Below are positions 15,647 through 23,409 of a stretch of DNA of 64,000 nucleotides, piece by piece. Where the stretch lies: the NCBI GenBank assembly GCA_016789025.1, contig JAEURC010000050.1, positions 62,001 through 126,000 on the forward strand. Reading direction: 5' to 3'. How positions within the stretch are numbered: position 1 is the stretch's first letter; each line of letters opens with the position of its first letter. The translations under genes and the position numbers were made by a program. The notes under the pieces are model-generated. The model was given only the letters and a program-made list of their open reading frames with translations. It had not been told where the DNA came from and searched no databases. This DNA comes from Anaerolineales bacterium (GTDB taxonomy: Bacteria > Chloroflexota > Anaerolineae > Anaerolineales > Villigracilaceae).

Positions 15647-16693
15647 CTACGCCCTCGCCAACGCCATCGCGCGCGCCGCCGCGAGACCAGCGGATGAAAT
15701 CGAATCGTTCAAATCCGCAGGACCCGCCGCCGCACCCGCGACAAAAATTCCAGGCACAGAAGTTGCGACGGTATCGAGACCGCCCGCGCCGCCCGCTTCG
15801 ATGAAGCCGTATTTATTTTGTTGCACGCCCATCAGTTGCGCGATGGCGCGCGTGCCTGCGCTCGGCTCCATGCCCACCGAAAGCACGACCATATCCATCG
15901 TCACTTCCATCGGGCGGCTCATCGTGGTGTCTTCGCCGCGAATCAAAAGTTGGTCGCCCTTCTTCAACACTTCACTGATGACGCCCTTCACAAAATTAAC
16001 TTTATATTTTTCCTGCGCGGGCCAATAAATTTCATTTTCCCAATAACCGTACATGCGCATGTCAATATAAAAAATCATCACCTTGCTATCGGGCAACTGC
16101 TCGCGCAACTCAATCGCCTGTTTGCTTGCAATGCCGCAGCAAACTTTTGAACAATATTCATTTCCAATTTGCCTGTCGCGCGAACCCACGCATTGAATGA
16201 ACGCGATCTTCTTCGGCGCCGCGCCGTTCGACGGGCGCACGACGTTGTGTTCCTTCAACATCTTTTCAAGGTCGGTCAACGTGATGACATCGGGAAACGA
16301 ATAGTAGTTGTAGTATTGCGTGGCGCGACCTGGATCAAAATGCTGGAAGCCCGTTGCGATGATGACTGATCCGACATTTAATTTTTCGGATGAACCCCCC
16401 GCTTCTATCTCGACGTTGAAGTTGCCAGCGCTCCCAGACATTCCCTTCACTTCGGCTTGATACTTCACTTGCACATTGGCGTGACTCGTAACCGACGCGG
16501 CAAGCTCCGCCATCGCTTCCGACGCGTCGCGCCAGTGATGAGTCAGCTTGGCGTAAGACTCGCGGTCGGGCGTGCCGCCGAGTCGTTCGCGCTTTTCGAG
16601 CAGAATGACTTCCCCGCCCAGTTCCGCCGCAGACCGAGCGGCTTCCAACCCCGCAGGTCCCCCGCCGATGACTAGAATTTTGTTTGATGTCAT
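15647..16693 (-). CDS. shdrA: sHdrA flavoprotein
   Basis: 348 residues, the short HdrA form of sulfur oxidisers without the extra ferredoxin domains of methanogen HdrA. The FAD site is VIGGGPAGLEAARSA near the N-terminus, VIIATGFQ follows mid-chain, and the C-terminal GIFVAGAAAGPADLNDS closes the fold. The HdrA cluster motif is FIQCVGSRD followed by YCSKVCCGIASKQA. It is the flavin centre of the sHdr complex, and the pathway releases sulfite. GGAGG precedes ATG 16693. It lies between shdrB1 and the unknown gene; its TAG stop is in a family B-like palindrome. Confidence 0.93.
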   Translation of the reverse strand: MTSNKILVIGGGPAGLEAARSAAELGGEVILLEKRERLGGTPDRESYAKLTHHWRDASEAMAELAASVTSHANVQVKYQAEVKGMSGSAGNFNVEIEAGGSSEKLNVGSVIIATGFQHFDPGRATQYYNYYSFPDVITLTDLEKMLKEHNVVRPSNGAAPKKIAFIQCVGSRDRQIGNEYCSKVCCGIASKQAIELREQLPDSKVMIFYIDMRMYGYWENEIYWPAQEKYKVNFVKGVISEVLKKGDQLLIRGEDTTMSRPMEVTMDMVVLSVGMEPSAGTRAIAQLMGVQQNKYGFIEAGGAGGLDTVATSVPGIFVAGAAAGPADLNDSISSAGLAAARAMALARA

Positions 16694-16713
16694 TGATGTG
16701 CCTCCGAAAGATT

Positions 16714-16790
16714 TGAACCGCGAAGAGCGCCAAGCCCGCGAAGATTTAATTTGGGTTTTCTTTGCGATCTTCGCGTACTTAGCGGTTCAA
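16714..16790. repeat. Hairpin of a third repeat type between shdrB1 and shdrA
   Basis: TTGAACCGCGAAG... pairs with ...TTAGCGGTTCAA, and an inner CGCGAAGA pairs with TCTTCGCG. Only one copy was seen in the window. Confidence 0.75.
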
Positions 16791-16796
16791 TGCTTT

Positions 16797-18017
16797 TCAT
16801 GCCGTCAAATGAATGGGTTGATCCGCATCCTGCCACGTAATTCCAGACTTCGTCCCCGCGCGAATCGCGTCAAGATCAGCCTGGAATTCATCCCAATATT
16901 TCTGCCAGTTGATTCCGAGCTTCTCCAAAAACGGGCGCCAGTCCGTGGAGTGCCAGTGGAATTGCACCACGCGGAACGGATGCGCTCCCATTGCCAGCGC
17001 CGCCACCTGCGCGTCGGATAAAACAGGGATTCCAACTTTGCGGTCATGCGCTTTCGCCGCGAATTGACTCTTGTCCAGCGTGGTCACACAACCCGTGTCG
17101 TGAGTCACCGTCAAATCGGGATTGACTTCGTTTTTCATCGTCTCGATTTTGCGAAGCACAGCGAAGGAACGGGTGAAATCACGTTGAACGAGAACATGAC
17201 GAAAGCCAAATCCACAGCAATCGAACCACGTTGAATAATCCGCGACGTTGATACCGAGTGATTCAAGCATGGCAGTGACAACGGCAGTGCGCTGTCCGCC
17301 GTAGATTTCGGGGTCGTAGATGGCGTCTTCGGCAACGATCTTGTAGTAGTGACAGGCGGGATGAACCGTCGCGGTGATGGGACTCATGTCCACGAGTTGG
17401 CGTTCCTTGAAGCGGTCGCGCATGGCGTACACCCATTCGCTGTAATGGACGATCTCTTCAGGGATGACCAACGGCTTGCCCATCTTGTCGAGGATGCGGC
17501 GAACTTCATCGCGCAGTTCCTTGTGATGCACAAGTTGCTCGCGGATCTCCTTGTAATGTCCAAACGATGTGCCGCAGTGGATCAACGGGAAGTATCCCGT
17601 CTCATACGCGGCGGCGAAGTTGCGACTCATCACCGCGGCTTGTCCCACCGCGTTGGAGGCGGCGGAGGCGTAATAGTTCCAACCTGTGCAGGAGGTCTGG
17701 TCGGTAGGATCGTGATAATCCAAATCAAATTGACGATGCAGCCACAAAATGGATGAGGCATAGCCAGGGATGTGTCCACAGTGACCGCAGGATTTGTGAT
17801 GCCAGGTATGCTCGATGGGAATCTTCTTCATGCGCCCATACTTCGTGGGGAACTCGATGGTATCGCCTTTCATCCTTTGCAGAACGATCTCGCCTTTGGC
17901 TTCAAGTTCCAGCAAGCGGTCATGCATATCGTCGGTCGGCGCGACTTGCGCATCGCGCACAACGGGATGCGATTTTCGTTCAAGGATCTGTTCGACAGTG
18001 GTCAAGTTGTCAGGCAT
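16797..18017 (-). CDS. shdrB1: sHdrB1 subunit
   Basis: 406 residues, longer than a minimal HdrB. It has cysteines in HKSCGHCGHIPGYASS near the start, SCTGWNYYASAASN, the HPACHYYKI motif, and WFDCCGFGFRH with later HDTGCVTTL. These fit HdrB-type CCG domains that hold non-cubane [4Fe-4S] clusters, the proposed site of sulfur substrate chemistry on LbpA. GGAGAG precedes ATG 18017. The gene follows shdrC1 and precedes shdrA, the standard C1-B1-A order. A heptamer hairpin array separates it from shdrC1. Confidence 0.92.
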   Translation of the reverse strand: MPDNLTTVEQILERKSHPVVRDAQVAPTDDMHDRLLELEAKGEIVLQRMKGDTIEFPTKYGRMKKIPIEHTWHHKSCGHCGHIPGYASSILWLHRQFDLDYHDPTDQTSCTGWNYYASAASNAVGQAAVMSRNFAAAYETGYFPLIHCGTSFGHYKEIREQLVHHKELRDEVRRILDKMGKPLVIPEEIVHYSEWVYAMRDRFKERQLVDMSPITATVHPACHYYKIVAEDAIYDPEIYGGQRTAVVTAMLESLGINVADYSTWFDCCGFGFRHVLVQRDFTRSFAVLRKIETMKNEVNPDLTVTHDTGCVTTLDKSQFAAKAHDRKVGIPVLSDAQVAALAMGAHPFRVVQFHWHSTDWRPFLEKLGINWQKYWDEFQADLDAIRAGTKSGITWQDADQPIHLTA

Positions 18018-18061
18018 CGCGACTCTCCATTCTCAGGGTACAACCAATATAATCACGTCAA

Positions 18062-18120
18062 ACGTCGAAAGTCAAAGGTCGCTTGATTCCTCGACGTTTG
18101 ACTTTTGACTTTCGACTTTC
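18062..18120. repeat. Heptamer array forming a hairpin
   Basis: 7-mers of the GTCGAAA/GTCAAAG type are followed by the reverse complement (TTTGACT, TTCGACT). It lies between the shdrC1 stop and the shdrB1 start. Similar arrays occur at 604 and 38265. Confidence 0.8.
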
Positions 18121-18828
18121 TTATCCTTCTTCCAATTCTTCCTGCATCACTTCAACCAACAAGTCATACAAACTCTCATCCAATTCTTTGATGATGTCCA
18201 TATTCCCCGACTCGAACCAGATCGTATACAACTCGAGCAATGTCTTTCTATCCGTGCGCCATGCCACGTCGGTGAGGCCGCGAATCGAATCCATGGGAAT
18301 CGCCTTGCGCCAGACGTGCATGTTCTGGGAAAAATTTGCCACCCACGGACCCCAATCGGGGAAGAAGTCGGGCTGGAGCATATCGGGCGAGACTTGATTC
18401 CCTTTGAGCATCACTTTGTAGATGACGCGGCTGTAGCCTTGCAACGCATCCTTTGATTCTTGCAATCCATTCTTGAGGGAAACTTCGCGCAAAATCGTGA
18501 CCAACCCCCCAGGGTTATTCTGTCGCGGACAGCGCACGCACGAAAAGCATTGCGCGCAGTTCCAAATATCTTCCGTGATGATGTCATAGATCCGCTCGAC
18601 ATCTTCACGCGCCATCGCCTGCGCGATCACGCGCGGACTGAAATCGTAAAACCGCGCTGAAGGGCAAGTCGAGACGCAAATGCCGCATTCGTAACAACCG
18701 TAGAGGAAGTCCGAGTAGCGCACATCGTTCTTGACCTCGAGAAAGAGCTTCTCCTTCTCTTCGTACGTCGCCTCGGGGTGACGATTTTCCGCCTTGCCTG
18801 GGTTCCAGTTTTCTTGAGTGGTAGGCAT
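18121..18828 (-). CDS. shdrC1: sHdrC1 ferredoxin-like subunit
   Basis: 235 residues. Two [4Fe-4S] binding motifs are present: CYECGICVSTCP (residues about 44-55) and CAQCFSCVRCP (about 91-101). The second has a shortened last spacing (CxxCxxCxxCP). The subunit passes electrons between sHdrB1 and sHdrA. GAGGAGG lies 5 nt upstream of ATG 18828. It is the first hdr gene of the locus, downstream of the dsrE genes, and a family A element separates it from dsrE3B. Confidence 0.92.
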   Translation of the reverse strand: MPTTQENWNPGKAENRHPEATYEEKEKLFLEVKNDVRYSDFLYGCYECGICVSTCPSARFYDFSPRVIAQAMAREDVERIYDIITEDIWNCAQCFSCVRCPRQNNPGGLVTILREVSLKNGLQESKDALQGYSRVIYKVMLKGNQVSPDMLQPDFFPDWGPWVANFSQNMHVWRKAIPMDSIRGLTDVAWRTDRKTLLELYTIWFESGNMDIIKELDESLYDLLVEVMQEELEEG

Positions 18829-18846
18829 CCTGCCTCCTCAATATCC

Positions 18847-19000
18847 GTTGGTCGAGTAGGCGGCGGGAGTCTTCAAGTCTTTGCAAATTACCAAGCCTCC
18901 GCCGCCATATCGAGACCAACAGGTACGCATACAAAATCTTGTAATAAGAAATACTTTACGGCGTGGTGGTCTCGATACGGCTTCGCCCTACTCGACCACC
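18847..19000. repeat. Composite palindromic element, family A, copy 6
   Basis: Hairpins 18847-18920 (GTTGGTCGAGTAGGCGGCGG...TATCGAGACCAAC) and 18965-19000 (GGTGGTCTCGAT...ACTCGACCACC). It fills the gap from the dsrE3B stop (19009) to the shdrC1 ribosome binding site. Confidence 0.9.
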
Positions 19001-19008
19001 GAGGTAGA

Positions 19009-19410
19009 CTAAAACCCAATCACCGCGTCCGCGTCGCAAGCCATGTCGTTGAACGCCGCGCCGCCGATCATCTCCACGCCTTCGATCATATCGTCCATGG
19101 TGTAGCCGTGCAGGTCGAGTGAAGGCTGGCAGACGAGAAAACGGACTCCGATCTCACGCGCCTGCTCGATGAAGAATTTCAACTCCTTGCCGCCGCCTCC
19201 CTTGCGCGGGATGATGATTCTTTCTCCGTTATCTTTTGCCACACACTGCGGACCGTTCATGGTGAAGTAAATGCACACTTCATTGTCCATCGCCGCGCCC
19301 GCGGTGGCAAGGAAGAAGGGAGTCGCCGTCCGTTCGGGATCGTTCTCGCCGTGCGTTTGCACATACAGAATCTTTTTTACATCGGGTTCGTTGGTTTTCC
19401 ACACGCTCAT
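19009..19410 (-). CDS. dsrE3B: DsrE-family sulfurtransferase, second paralogue
   Basis: 133 residues of DsrE fold. The conserved Cys is in RFLVCQPSLDLHGYT, and GGAAFNDMACDADAVIGF ends the chain. An upstream PRKGGGGKELKFF loop is unusual. DsrE-type proteins pass persulfide sulfur from TusA or rhodanese toward the oxidising machinery. GGAGAG precedes ATG 19410. It follows the longer dsrE-like gene with family B repeats between them. The 3B label is by position and size; finer typing needs a tree. Confidence 0.82.
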   Translation of the reverse strand: MSVWKTNEPDVKKILYVQTHGENDPERTATPFFLATAGAAMDNEVCIYFTMNGPQCVAKDNGERIIIPRKGGGGKELKFFIEQAREIGVRFLVCQPSLDLHGYTMDDMIEGVEMIGGAAFNDMACDADAVIGF

Positions 19411-19467
19411 GGTTGGGACTCTCCAAAAAAATATGGCTCATCTCTAAAGAATGTGCAATATTGCTGA

Positions 19468-19546
19468 CGCGTAACGGAGGTTAGAGAACGTCCGCTACGC
19501 GCCATGCGGTTGTGGAAGAGACGCTCTTCAGCGTCGGATACCGCAA
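19468..19546. repeat. Palindromic element, family B, copy 5
   Basis: GCGTAACGGAGGTTAGAGAACGTCCGCTACGCG is shown by its ends; a second hairpin around AGACGCTCTTCAGCGTC follows. It ends one base before the stop codon of the upstream gene. Confidence 0.8.
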
Positions 19547-20071
19547 CTATATGAATAACTGCACTTCCGCGTCCGCCGCGTATTCGAGGAAGGTTGCCGC
19601 GCCACCGATCTCGCATTCTTTGATGAAATCTTCGCGCTTGAAGCCGAAGACATCCATCGTCATCTGACAGCCGATCATGCGCACATCGAGATCAATACAC
19701 ATATCGCGCAGTTCGGGGATGGAAGCGACGCCCTTGTTCTTGAATGTCTGCTTCATCAAGGTGGTTGCAAGAGTCTCGAAGCCCGGCACGTTTGCCATCA
19801 AAATATTCGGCATAGGCCAGGCAATATTTTGGAAGCCCTCAGGACCAAAGGGCATCTTCATCGGCATGGCGGGATTGCCCAATGGTGAGACCGAAGCCGT
19901 GAGGTCCGGTTTGAGAAGCGTGAGCCCATAGAAGGTAAAGAAAATGCCCACCTCCCAGCCCATCGCGCCTGCCGCAGAGGCGAGAATGAACGGAGGGTAA
20001 GCCCAGTCTAAGGTCCCTTTTGAAGCGATGAGGGCGAGTCGCTTCGGGGCATTCGGATCGGATTTCGACAT
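19547..20071 (-). CDS. dsrE3A: DsrE3A-type sulfurtransferase
   Basis: 174 residues, DsrE/DsrF/DrsH-like family. The active Cys is in RMIGCQMTMDVFGFKRED, and GGAATFLEYAADAEVQLFI forms the C-terminus, as in DsrE3A. The N-terminal KRLALIASKGTLDWAYPPF is the family start. AAAGGAGG lies 6 nt upstream of ATG 20071. It should accept sulfur from the TusA product of the preceding gene and hand it toward LbpA. tusA-dsrE3 pairs are the usual sulfur-relay partners of shdr genes. Confidence 0.9.
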   Translation of the reverse strand: MSKSDPNAPKRLALIASKGTLDWAYPPFILASAAGAMGWEVGIFFTFYGLTLLKPDLTASVSPLGNPAMPMKMPFGPEGFQNIAWPMPNILMANVPGFETLATTLMKQTFKNKGVASIPELRDMCIDLDVRMIGCQMTMDVFGFKREDFIKECEIGGAATFLEYAADAEVQLFI

Positions 20072-20105
20072 GTCAGCCTCCTTTGGCTTTCATCTATGAA
20101 AAATG

Positions 20106-20135
20106 CCTGGCGGGCGTGAGAGAACGCCTGCGCAA
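20106..20135. repeat. Palindromic element, family B, short copy
   Basis: GGCGGGCGTGAGAGAACGCC-type hairpin between tusA and dsrE3A. It keeps the GAGAACGCC core but lacks the GCGTAG end. Confidence 0.6.
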
Positions 20136-20144
20136 GTCTCAAGA

Positions 20145-20384
20145 TTATTTCATTCGTTTGATGTAGAAAACAAATTTGCCGTCCTCCTGCATTGAGCGCA
20201 GTAATTCATTCCCTGTCTGGCGGCTCCAGGCTTCCATATCGGGCGGCGCGCCTGGGTCGGTGGCGATCATCTTCAATACCTGTCCTATCTCCATCGCCTT
20301 GATCGCCTTGGATGTTTTCACCACAGGTATGGGGCAAAGCATCCCTGAACAATCGAGAACTTGATCTTCTTTAATCACATCCAT
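20145..20384 (-). CDS. tusA: TusA-family sulfur carrier
   Basis: 79 residues from ATG 20384 (MDVIKEDQVLDCSG), chosen because AAAGGAG lies 6-7 nt upstream. The TusA signature GMLCPIPVVKTSKAI has the persulfide Cys in CPxP form. The C-terminal NELLRSMQEDGKFVFYIKR is typical. It is the first gene of the sulfur transcription unit and the entry point of the relay to DsrE3A. The locus promoter should lie in the 113-nt gap to the divergent kinase gene. Confidence 0.93.
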   Translation of the reverse strand: MDVIKEDQVLDCSGMLCPIPVVKTSKAIKAMEIGQVLKMIATDPGAPPDMEAWSRQTGNELLRSMQEDGKFVFYIKRMK

Positions 20385-20459
20385 CGCAGTCTCCTTTATT
20401 GCCACGATGATAACCTCGCTAGCGGGTTCGCGCCATCCCGTTAACGAGTGAACCGCGCC

Positions 20460-20475
20460 TCCCCCGCGCGGGGGA
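20460..20475. promoter_or_regulatory. 16-bp perfect palindrome in the divergent tusA/kinase promoter region
   Basis: TCCCCCGCGCGGGGGA lies 23 nt before the kinase ATG and 76 nt before the tusA ATG. It covers the expected -35 position for the TATAAT at 20483-20488. It may be an operator for one or both transcripts. Confidence 0.5.
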
Positions 20476-20482
20476 TTGAGAA

Positions 20483-20488
20483 TATAAT
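20483..20488 (+). promoter_or_regulatory. Candidate -10 box TATAAT for the kinase gene
   Basis: A perfect TATAAT lies 10 nt before ATG 20498, and no Shine-Dalgarno sequence is seen. Start of transcription near the ATG would give a leaderless mRNA. Confidence 0.45.
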
Positions 20489-20497
20489 CTCCATATC

Positions 20498-22246
20498 ATG
20501 ACAAGGATTAAGATGCTCTTCCACTCGTACCGCATCTTCCCGTTCCTCGTGTTCTTTCGCTGGGCTTCGCTCATCCCCGCGCTGCTGATCCTAATTCAAA
20601 GAGGACAGAGCGAGTCGCATTCGGCCTTTCCACCGCTATGGACTTTTCTACTAGTTGTCTTTGTCAATCTAATCATCACCATCTTCGATCGTTCGCTAAA
20701 CAGGCTTGTCACAGAGCAACCGTTCGTCATCGGCATTGATCTGCTTTTCTGCGCGCTCGTTCTGGCAATCAGCGGCGGCTCGCGTAGTCCCTATTATTTA
20801 TACACACTCAGCCCGTTATTGGCAGGCGCGTTCTTTTTTCAGGTGCGTGGAGCGCTCGGAGCGGCGGCATTTTTTACGCCTCTCTATTTTGCCGCCGATG
20901 TCATCACACGCCGACTAACCGACTCGGGACCTTCTGAAAGCGCTACGCTCATCACGCAACTGGCAGGCATCTGGTTGATCTCGGCTTTATTTGCCTATCC
21001 AGCGGTTTTGCTCAGCGCGATTGATCATGCCCGCGACGAACTATCCGCCGCGCGCGATGAACTTGCGGAAAAGCATGAAAACCTTGCCGTTGCTCACCGC
21101 CAACTAAAGGTCATTCACGACCTGACCGTTCTGCTTCAAGCCGCTCCCGATTTAATCTCTGTGCAACAACGAGTCCTTGGCGCGGTGACAACCGGATTGG
21201 GCTTCCGTAGAGCGGTTGTTGGCGTGGTTGACCCTGCTCGCGAAGAAATGGGCGGGTGGATGCTATCTCCCGTTAATTCATCCTTTCCATCCATTGATCC
21301 CCTCCCGCTCAAATCCGAAAACGGCGAGATCTTCAAGGCGTTGTTGGATCGAAAATCGTTTACAACGAATGCGGACAGCGAAATACTGATCAATCAAACT
21401 GCGCTGAATTCTTGGCTGAAAACCTGTCAATGGTACGTTTACCCGCTCTCACTGCGCGAGCACGCGGTTGGGATTTTATTGGTGGAATTGGATAAGGGAA
21501 CGGAATTGACGCGCCAACGCGAGGAGGTTATCACCATGGTTGCGAATCAAGCCGCCCTTGCGCTTGGTACGACCATCTTGTGCATTGACCGCGCCCGACG
21601 CCTCGCCGTCGAGACCGAACGTAACCGCATCGCGCGCGATATCCATGATACGGTTGCGCAATCGCTCTTCGGCATCGTTTATTCGCTCGATGCGTGCGTA
21701 ACCATGCTCCCGCAAAAAGCGGACGATGTAAAGAAGGAACTAATCGAATTGCGCGCGCTCGCAAACAGCGCGCATGAAGAAGTGCGCCGTTCCATCTTTA
21801 ACTTGTGGCCCTCTGCGTTGACCATTGAATTGTTCATGGCTGACCTTTCGAACTATATCAGCAGTTGCTGTCGTCCGCGTTCGTTCAGCATTATCTTCAA
21901 CCATCACGGCGATTTCAATTCCCTGCCCCCGGGTTTGCGCCGCGCGATCTATCGAATGGCGCAGGAGGCTTTGGCAAATTCTGCGCGGTATTCGGGAGCA
22001 GACTCGGCGCGTCTATGCCTGACAATTGCCGGCCGCGAAGTGTTCCTCGATATTTCTGATCAAGGCAAAGGATTTGACCCAACCATAGCATTGTCGCGCA
22101 GTCAGAGCCGCGAACATTTTGGCTTGCACGGCATGCAAGAGCGAGCCCGCGCGTTAGGCGGCGATTGCGAGATCGCCAGCCAGCCGAACAAAGGCGCGCG
22201 CATCATGATCAACCTGCCCATCAACGGATATGATCAGCATGACTGA
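20498..22246 (+). CDS. NarL-type sensor histidine kinase with membrane and GAF domains
   Basis: 582 residues. Five to six hydrophobic segments occupy residues 10-180, then a short coiled coil (ELSAARDELAEKHENLAVAH) and a GAF-like domain up to about 350. The HisKA_3 motif is ERNRIARDIHDTVAQSLFG with the phospho-His. The ATPase part has QEALANSARYSGA (N box) and HFGLHGMQERARALGG. It phosphorylates the response regulator encoded with a 17-nt overlap downstream. It is divergent from the sulfur locus, so control of that locus is plausible. The signal is unknown; no Cys sensor motif stands out. Confidence 0.9.
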   Translation: MTRIKMLFHSYRIFPFLVFFRWASLIPALLILIQRGQSESHSAFPPLWTFLLVVFVNLIITIFDRSLNRLVTEQPFVIGIDLLFCALVLAISGGSRSPYYLYTLSPLLAGAFFFQVRGALGAAAFFTPLYFAADVITRRLTDSGPSESATLITQLAGIWLISALFAYPAVLLSAIDHARDELSAARDELAEKHENLAVAHRQLKVIHDLTVLLQAAPDLISVQQRVLGAVTTGLGFRRAVVGVVDPAREEMGGWMLSPVNSSFPSIDPLPLKSENGEIFKALLDRKSFTTNADSEILINQTALNSWLKTCQWYVYPLSLREHAVGILLVELDKGTELTRQREEVITMVANQAALALGTTILCIDRARRLAVETERNRIARDIHDTVAQSLFGIVYSLDACVTMLPQKADDVKKELIELRALANSAHEEVRRSIFNLWPSALTIELFMADLSNYISSCCRPRSFSIIFNHHGDFNSLPPGLRRAIYRMAQEALANSARYSGADSARLCLTIAGREVFLDISDQGKGFDPTIALSRSQSREHFGLHGMQERARALGGDCEIASQPNKGARIMINLPINGYDQHD

Positions 22247-22883
22247 CCCGATCCGCATCCTCATCGTGGACGATCACGCCGTTGTCCGCAAAGGGTTGGC
22301 GATGGTACTTCGTTTGGAACCAGATCTGGATGTGGTGGGCGAAGCGGAGAATGGACGAGTCGGTTTGGAAGCCGCGCTAAGCCTCCATCCTGATATCGCT
22401 CTTGTGGATCTGGTTATGCCTGAAATGGATGGGCAGACGATGGCGCTCGCGTTACGAAAATCGGATCCAAAAATGAAGATCATGATGTTGACCGGCACAG
22501 AAGTGGATGACCGTGTGTTCGACCTCCTCTCTGTTGGTATCGAAGGCTATGTGTTCAAAAATATCGAACCCGCCGAACTGGTGCGCGCCATCCATGCGGT
22601 GGTAAATGGGGAGGCATACCTGCATCCCGCCGTCATGAAAAAAGTATTGGGGAAAATTCAGCCGCAGAGCGCGCCGTTTGTTTTACTTACACCGCGCGAA
22701 ATGGAAATTCTTGATTGGATGGCGACCCCCAACACGTATAAGCAAATTGCCGTTCAATTGGGCGTCAGCGAGGAAACAGTGCGCAGTCACGCCAAGAACA
22801 TCCTCGAAAAGATGAAACAGCCTAACCGCGCTCAGGCTGTGCTTTCCGCTATGAAAATGAAGTTGCTCAAGTTGAACGGGTAG
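22230..22883 (+). CDS. NarL/FixJ-family response regulator
   Basis: 217 residues. The receiver domain has ILIVDDHAVVRKGL, the phosphoacceptor Asp in DIALVDLVMPEMDG, and the Lys in GYVFKNIEPAEL. The LuxR-type HTH follows: LLTPREMEILDWMATPNTYK, then QLGVSEETVRSHAKNILEK. The start could be ATG 22230 or 22239; both overlap the kinase gene, so the pair is translated together. It probably binds near 20460 to regulate itself and the divergent sulfur genes; this is inferred from position only. Confidence 0.92.
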   Translation: MISMTDPIRILIVDDHAVVRKGLAMVLRLEPDLDVVGEAENGRVGLEAALSLHPDIALVDLVMPEMDGQTMALALRKSDPKMKIMMLTGTEVDDRVFDLLSVGIEGYVFKNIEPAELVRAIHAVVNGEAYLHPAVMKKVLGKIQPQSAPFVLLTPREMEILDWMATPNTYKQIAVQLGVSEETVRSHAKNILEKMKQPNRAQAVLSAMKMKLLKLNG

Positions 22884-23100
22884 CCTAGATACTTACCCTA
22901 CCATCCGCTTCGGACGAACACGAAGCCTGCAACGCCTTCGCCAGATGCGCGGATTGAATCCCCTCGCTCCCCGCCAAATCCGCTATTGTGCGGGCCAGCT
23001 TCAAACTGTAATGCTATGCTTGCGCCGACAGATTCATTTGGCTCAGGCGTAGCACAATGTCGCTGCGCGCATCAAGCCCTGACCTTTAACTTTTTGGGGA
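22884..23100 (-). pseudogene. Remnant of the YifB/ComM Mg-chelatase-like C-terminus
   Basis: On the minus strand the frame reads ...SDIVLRLSQMNLSAQA, an in-frame TAG, then HYSLKLARTIADLAGSEGIQ and SAHLAKALQAS, ending before 22884. This matches the last helices of YifB/ComM proteins (typical LSARAYHR...LARTIADLAG). The stop inside the RAYHR region and the absence of the ATPase part show decay. Confidence 0.7.
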
Positions 23101-23409
23101 AATTTATCTTGCGCAATTACTTCAAGATCGCATCCACCACTTCTTCCAACGATTGACATGGTGTGCCTGCCTGAATGTGCTGCTGTTGTTTCGCGCATAA
23201 CTCTTCCGCGCGCTGGCGGGTCTCTTGAGTCGCTGAGGGGTGGGAGAGGATGAGGTTCAGCCACCCAGCCGCACGGTTGGGAGAGAGGCGGGATTCGAGT
23301 TGGGCGAGTCCCACGAGGTTCATCAACATTAGCAGGGCGGAGTTGATTCGGCTTCGTCGCCTGAGAAAAAGGTCGCGTCGGCGAGATTTTCATCATTTGG
23401 CAACCTGTT
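23101..23409. other. Gap with a possible degraded helical-repeat gene end
   Basis: A 70-codon minus-strand frame (23117-23329) reads NLVGLAQLESRLSPNRAAGW and RQRAEELCAKQQ, like the end of a tetratricopeptide regulator. It has no ribosome binding site and overlaps other frames. It is probably a remnant; no intact gene is seen here. Confidence 0.35.

Noticed and set aside
23043..23396. Minus-strand frame of 117 codons
   Set aside because: Pro/Arg-rich and in a different frame from the YifB remnant; no family pattern.
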